This document shows positions 60,537 through 64,000 of a stretch of DNA of 64,000 nt, one piece after another. The stretch covers positions 116,107 through 180,106 of the forward strand of contig NZ_JAASQO010000011.1 in assembly GCF_011762095.1 (NCBI RefSeq), given 5' to 3'. The DNA comes from Parvibaculum indicum (lineage in GTDB: Bacteria > Pseudomonadota > Alphaproteobacteria > Parvibaculales > Parvibaculaceae). The notes beneath the pieces were generated by a model. The model searched no databases, was not told the origin of the DNA, and saw only the letters and a program-made list of their open reading frames with translations. How positions within the stretch are numbered: position 1 is the stretch's first letter; every line of letters starts with the position of its first letter. A program made the translations under genes and the position numbers.

Positions 60537-62390
60537 TCACCGCCCCGTGACGACAACGTCGTTGCCGGGCGGTTCGGCATAGAGCTTTTCCACCAGATCG
60601 GCCCGGCGCGACAGCGCGGTCGCCTGGTTGATATAGCCCTTGTCGGTCAGTTCGCCCGCGTCGATGCTCGGCGGCTCCACCATCAAAAGCGCGCGCGAGA
60701 CGCGCGTGCTCGAACCGGGATTGCCGGCATTGTGTTTGCGCAAGCCTTCCGCGAGCTGTTCCAGCACCGCCGGGTGGCGGACGAGATCTTCCACCGCCAT
60801 TTCCGGATCGCCCGCCACATTGCGGCAGGCGGGAATGTTGGGGAAGCCGAGAATGCCGATATAGTCGCGGTCGAGACCGGCGATCAGCGCATCCTGCAAA
60901 ATGCCGTTGGAGGCGCCCACCGCCTGCACGCGCAGCTTGCCGGCGCTTACCCATGTGCCGGTGGAGAGCTTGAAGTCCTCCGCCACGCGGCCGTCGAAGA
61001 CGAGCCCTTCCATCGGATTGTCGGGGTTCACGAAACGCGCCCCGTCGCCGAGGCGGTAGAACCCCTCCTCGTCATAGGCTTCCGCGGTCTTTTCCGGGTT
61101 CTTGTGATAGCCGGGCGTAATGCAATCGCCCCGCACGCGGACTTCCATCTTCTGTCCGGTGGGCGCGAGCTTCAGCTCGATACCGGGCAGCGGCAGGCCC
61201 AGAAGCCCCATGCGCTCGGTCGGCCAGTGCACATTCATGATCGTCGGCGCGGTTTCCGTCGCGCCGTAACCGGAGGAAAACACGATGCGTTCGCCCGCCG
61301 TGCGAAGCGCCACGTCCTGCATGCGATTGTATATGTCCTGGCTCAGCGCCGCGCCGCCATAGGCCAGCGACCGCAGCCGCGAGAAGAAATTCTTCGCCAG
61401 CGCCTCGTCGCTTTCCAGCGCATCCACCAGCAGCGGATAGGCGGCGGGCACGTTGGAATAGGAGGTCGGTGCGATCTCGCGCAGGTTCTGCACCGTTTCC
61501 TCGAACTGGCCCGGCACGGGACGCCCGCCGTCGATGTAAAGCGTGCCGCCCGATGTCAGCGTGTTGTTGAGGATCGCATTGCCGCCGAAACAATGGTTCC
61601 AGGGCAGCCAGTTCAGCAGCACGCCGGGCTCGTCGTCCTCGCGCTCCTGCTGCACGCTGCGCGGCATCACCGCGTTGACGCGCATCATGCGCTGCGTGGT
61701 GATGACGGCCTTGGGCATGCCGGTGGAACCGGAGGTGAAGAGATATTTCGCCACCTCGTCGTCATGCTGTTCCTCGAAGCGGGCTTCCGCGCCCGCGCCG
61801 GGGCGCGTCGCCAGCAGGTCTGCGAAGGGCGTTCCCAGCGACCCGTCCACGGTCACGAGTTCCACCCCGTCCAGCGGCAGGGCGGCCAGCGCGCGCTCGA
61901 AGGGCGCGGATTCCTGCATGAAGATCATTTTCGGTTCGACCAGGTCGAACACATATCTGAGCTTCTCGAAATCGGTGCTGATCGTCGAGTAGGAGGGCGA
62001 GACCGGCGTCGCCGGCGCCCCGGCGAGGATCGCGCCATAGCTCATCAGCGCATGTTCGATGGAGTTGCCCGACAGGATCATCACCGGCGTCGACTGGTTG
62101 AACCCCCGGTCGATCAGCGCCTGCCCGATGGCGAAGACCTTCTTCTCGGCATCCGCATAGGTCAGCAGGTCCCACTCGCCGAAGCCTTCTTTCGCGGGCT
62201 TGCGCTTGCCGAGCCAGACACGGTCCGGCGCGTTCTCAGCCCATCGGCGGAGCGGCGAAATCAGGTTCGGGGCCGGATCGCGCAAGGGATGCGGGTTGCG
62301 CAGGATGATCGACCCGTCCTCGCGATGTTCGACGTCGATACGCGGCTCGACATAGCGTGGGTCTCTGAAAGGCTGCTGAGACATGAGCAC
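60537..62390 (-). CDS. AMP-dependent ligase, feruloyl-CoA synthase-like
   Basis: ANL-superfamily ligase of 617 residues. P-loop LFTSGSTGMPKAV (about 217-229); YGATETAPTIMNVHWP adenine motif; FYRLGDGARFVNPDNPMEGLVFDGRVAEDFKLSTGTWVSAGKLRV hinge. The long linker with DRDYIGILGFPNIPACRNVAG and the LTDKGYINQATALSRRADLVEKLYAEP end are typical of feruloyl-CoA synthases, which activate hydroxycinnamates for side-chain shortening. No hydratase/lyase partner of the ferulate pathway is adjacent, so the acid is uncertain. GTG 62390 follows GGGGAGGAA at good spacing; the ATG at 62384 is an alternative. Confidence 0.88.
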   Translation of the reverse strand: MLMSQQPFRDPRYVEPRIDVEHREDGSIILRNPHPLRDPAPNLISPLRRWAENAPDRVWLGKRKPAKEGFGEWDLLTYADAEKKVFAIGQALIDRGFNQSTPVMILSGNSIEHALMSYGAILAGAPATPVSPSYSTISTDFEKLRYVFDLVEPKMIFMQESAPFERALAALPLDGVELVTVDGSLGTPFADLLATRPGAGAEARFEEQHDDEVAKYLFTSGSTGMPKAVITTQRMMRVNAVMPRSVQQEREDDEPGVLLNWLPWNHCFGGNAILNNTLTSGGTLYIDGGRPVPGQFEETVQNLREIAPTSYSNVPAAYPLLVDALESDEALAKNFFSRLRSLAYGGAALSQDIYNRMQDVALRTAGERIVFSSGYGATETAPTIMNVHWPTERMGLLGLPLPGIELKLAPTGQKMEVRVRGDCITPGYHKNPEKTAEAYDEEGFYRLGDGARFVNPDNPMEGLVFDGRVAEDFKLSTGTWVSAGKLRVQAVGASNGILQDALIAGLDRDYIGILGFPNIPACRNVAGDPEMAVEDLVRHPAVLEQLAEGLRKHNAGNPGSSTRVSRALLMVEPPSIDAGELTDKGYINQATALSRRADLVEKLYAEPPGNDVVVTGR

Positions 62391-62487
62391 CGGGTTCCTC
62401 CCCTTATTTTACATATCGGCGGCGCATAATGAGCATGCGCCGCCTTTTTTTGTTTTTTGTGCTTATACAGTTTTTCTTTACGTCGCG

Positions 62488-63480
62488 TCAGGCATTCACG
62501 TCGACAACGACGCGCCCGCGCACCTTGCCGGCCAGAATCTCGCCCGCCAGGCGCGGCAGATCCTCCAGTTTGGCTTCGCTCGTCATCGCCTCGAGCTTGC
62601 GCATGTCGAGGTCGGTGGCGAGGCGCCGCCAGGCGATTTCGCGTTTGGCCATCGGCGCCATCACGCTGTCGATCCCCTGAAGGCGTACGCCGCGCAGGAT
62701 GAAGGGCGCGACCGAGCCCGGCAGGTCCATGCCCTGCGCCAGGCCGCAGGCCGTTACCGTGCCGCCATAGGCGGTCTGGGACAGCGCATTGGCAAGCGTG
62801 GTGCTGCCCACCGCGTCCACCGCGCCCGCCCAGCGTTCCTTGCCGAGCGGCTTGCCGGGTTCGGACAGTTCGTTGCGGTCGATGATCTCGGTGGCGCCGA
62901 GCCCCTTGAGATAATCGGCTTCCGAGGCGCGGCCGGTCGAGGCGATCACCTTGTAGCCAAGCTTGGAGAGGATCGCGATGGCAACGCTGCCCACGCCGCC
63001 CGCGGCGCCCGTGACCAGCACCGGGCCCTTGTCCGGCGTCACGCCGCCGTCTTCAAGCCCCATGACGCTCAGCATGGCGGTATAGCCGGCCGTGCCGATG
63101 GCCATGGCCTGGCTCGCGGTGATGTTGTCGGTGAGCTTCACCAGCCAGTCGCCCGGCACGCGCGCCTTCTGCGCATAGCCGCCATGATGGCCCTCGCCCA
63201 CGCCATAGCCGTTCAGCACCACGCGGTCGCCTTGCGAAAAGCCCGCATGGCGCGACGCCGTGACGGTGCCGGCGAAGTCGATGCCCGGAATCAGCGGATA
63301 TTTGCGGATGATCGGCGCAGCGCCCGTCAGCGCCAGACCGTCCTTGTAGTTCACGGTCGAATAGTCGACGGCGACGGTGACGTCGCCTTCCATGAGATCG
63401 TCTTCGGTGATGTCGACGAAGTCCGCTTTGGGCGCGTCATCGGTCTTGGAGACCATGAGAGCGCGAAATTTTTCGCTCAT
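62488..63480 (-). CDS. acuI: Acryloyl-CoA reductase-like MDR oxidoreductase
   Basis: Medium-chain dehydrogenase/reductase of 330 residues without zinc ligands. The ordered motifs are DYSTVNYKDGLALTGAAPIIRKYPLIPGIDFAGTV, WLVKLTDNITASQAMAIGTAGYTAMLSVMGLEDGG, VLVTGAAGGVGSVAIAILSKLGYKVIASTGRASEADYLKGLGATEIIDR and the end AKLEDLPRLAGEILAGKVRGRVVVDVNA. This is the YhdH/AcuI family, which reduces acrylyl-CoA to propionyl-CoA in 3-hydroxypropionate or DMSP degradation. No other pathway gene is next to it. AAGGACGG precedes ATG 63480. Confidence 0.92.
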   Translation of the reverse strand: MSEKFRALMVSKTDDAPKADFVDITEDDLMEGDVTVAVDYSTVNYKDGLALTGAAPIIRKYPLIPGIDFAGTVTASRHAGFSQGDRVVLNGYGVGEGHHGGYAQKARVPGDWLVKLTDNITASQAMAIGTAGYTAMLSVMGLEDGGVTPDKGPVLVTGAAGGVGSVAIAILSKLGYKVIASTGRASEADYLKGLGATEIIDRNELSEPGKPLGKERWAGAVDAVGSTTLANALSQTAYGGTVTACGLAQGMDLPGSVAPFILRGVRLQGIDSVMAPMAKREIAWRRLATDLDMRKLEAMTSEAKLEDLPRLAGEILAGKVRGRVVVDVNA

Positions 63481-63812
63481 TTTCCGTCCTTCATGCGCTT
63501 GCCGCGCAATCTTTATGGATTCGGCCCGTCAATCCGGGCCCGAGATGGGTTTATAGGGGGACAAACCATCCTAAATCGCTGGCAGGGTCAAGGCGGATGC
63601 GCCGGACCCGCGGCGCGGAAAGCGGCGGAAACGCTCGCGCCGCGCCGGTCCGGCATCGCAGGCGGCCCGGCTGGCACTCACCTAGGGCGGCGAGTTCCAA
63701 CACTTTGATTCATTTGAATAATTCGAGATTATTCCGGCTTGTCAAGCTGGCGCGATGCGTCAGCGCTGCTTACGCTTTTGACGTATCCCTGTCACATGAG
63801 CGGGTAAGCGCG
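63481..63812. other. Intergenic region between acuI and usg with two palindromes
   Basis: This 330-base stretch holds no convincing gene. Near acuI is a GGCCCG/CGGGCC hairpin (63523-63540). AT-rich sequence follows at 63700-63740, with the perfect palindrome GAATAAT-TCGAG-ATTATTC (63716-63734), a likely operator or promoter-proximal site. A TTGTCAAG word lies at 63741-63748. Confidence 0.5.
63716..63734. promoter_or_regulatory. Perfect 7-5-7 palindrome upstream of usg
   Basis: GAATAAT-TCGAG-ATTATTC is perfectly self-complementary over 19 bases and sits in the only AT-rich part of the region. It does not match the Irr, RirA or Mo-box patterns well. Protein unknown. Confidence 0.45.
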
Positions 63813-63908
63813 ATGTCGGAACTGAAGCAGATGCTGGATGGCTACCGCCTGATCACGGCGGAAATTCTCTACCGGATGCCCGATCACCCCACCCTGCTGC
63901 AAAGCTAG
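63813..63908 (+). pseudogene. usg: Truncated usg
   Basis: The 31 visible codons MSELKQMLDGYRLITAEILYRMPDHPTLLQS match the start of the Usg protein family, which is usually about 90 residues and continues after LLQS with F-x-W-Q. Here a TAG stop (63906-63908) follows, and the sequence behind it encodes nothing like the rest of Usg. The 6-bp inverted repeat GGAATC-N7-GATTCC (63927-63945) lies just downstream, in the AGAGCGGTTT-type sequence often seen in repeats, so the end was replaced by insertion or recombination. Function of Usg is unknown. Confidence 0.65.
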
Positions 63909-63960
63909 AGCGGTTTCATCATAAAAGGAATCGTCAGGGGATTCCCACGGGGGACGACAC

Positions 63961-64000
63961 ATGATTCTGTATCCCGAGGCAGATCGGGAGGCAGATATGG
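63961..64000 (+). CDS. Possible start of a gene that continues beyond the window
   Basis: ATG 63961 with GGGGG seven to eight bases upstream opens MILYPEADREADM and stays open to the right edge. Too short to identify or confirm. Confidence 0.25.
   Translation, partial: MILYPEADREADM

Overview
The window is GC-rich, densely coded chromosomal DNA of an alphaproteobacterium, most likely a Hyphomicrobiales/Parvibaculum-like heterotroph. I infer this from its lipid and CoA metabolism (three acyl-CoA ligases, an enoyl-CoA hydratase, a 600-residue acyl-CoA dehydrogenase, an AcuI-type reductase) and from proteins typical of the class (a TIGR02301-type protein, a Usg remnant, an RT0821-like lipoprotein, Zur). 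I see no phage, insertion sequence, CRISPR array or rRNA.

Layout. 1-2.8 kb: a type I secretion outer-membrane protein with the start of its likely secreted substrate, divergent from a LysR regulator across an AT-rich operator region. 3.0-3.3 kb: tRNA-Gln and tRNA-Pro, back to back. 3.4-7.1 kb: a glutathione transferase, a GNAT enzyme, then a cobalamin riboswitch in front of a BtuB-type TonB-dependent receptor that carries one in-frame TAA. 7.1-11.5 kb: crotonase-fold enzyme, Cys-rich secreted protein, sphingosine-phosphate-lyase-like PLP enzyme, acyl-CoA ligase with its ribosome binding site inside a 12-bp hairpin. 11.5-15.2 kb: small membrane protein under a nested palindrome, then a MarR-EmrA-EmrB efflux operon. 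15.2-26.5 kb: metallo-hydrolase, DUF1499 protein, medium/long-chain acyl-CoA ligase, amidase, class III aminotransferase, SDR, and a pdxH-cation exporter-kinase operon. 26.7-31.9 kb: lipoprotein, Sel1 protein, DnaJ-like protein, fabI, aroC, membrane protein. 31.9-39.1 kb: a long minus-strand operon with xseB, ispA, dxs, tlyA and an RlmD-type methyltransferase. 39.2-50.6 kb: acyl-CoA dehydrogenase, SDR-Sua5, VOC protein, beta-lactamase-fold protein, FAD oxidoreductase, CorC/HlyC-type protein, GNAT, HMCES/YedK, Zur. 50.7-56.8 kb: a TonB-dependent receptor divergent from a secreted protein across two ModE-type boxes, with a short ModE-like regulator and a PQQ-type sugar dehydrogenase behind it. 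56.9-64 kb: prlF-yhaV toxin-antitoxin pair with a perfect 20-bp palindrome, TPP enzyme, LysE exporter, feruloyl-CoA-synthase-like ligase, AcuI, and a truncated usg.

The most interesting unit is 51.9-55.0 kb. The only promoter region shared by an outer-membrane TonB-dependent receptor and a secreted protein holds two tandem Mo-boxes; one matches the CGnTATAT-N8-ATATAnCG pattern perfectly. A one-domain ModE-like regulator is convergent with the receptor. This suggests molybdenum- or tungsten-responsive outer-membrane uptake, whose substrate and sensor are unknown. Other points worth a second look are the interrupted btuB under an intact riboswitch, the hairpin masking the ribosome binding site at 9.9 kb, tandem LysR-type operators at 1.7 kb, two families of interspersed palindromic repeats, and the broken usg at the right edge.
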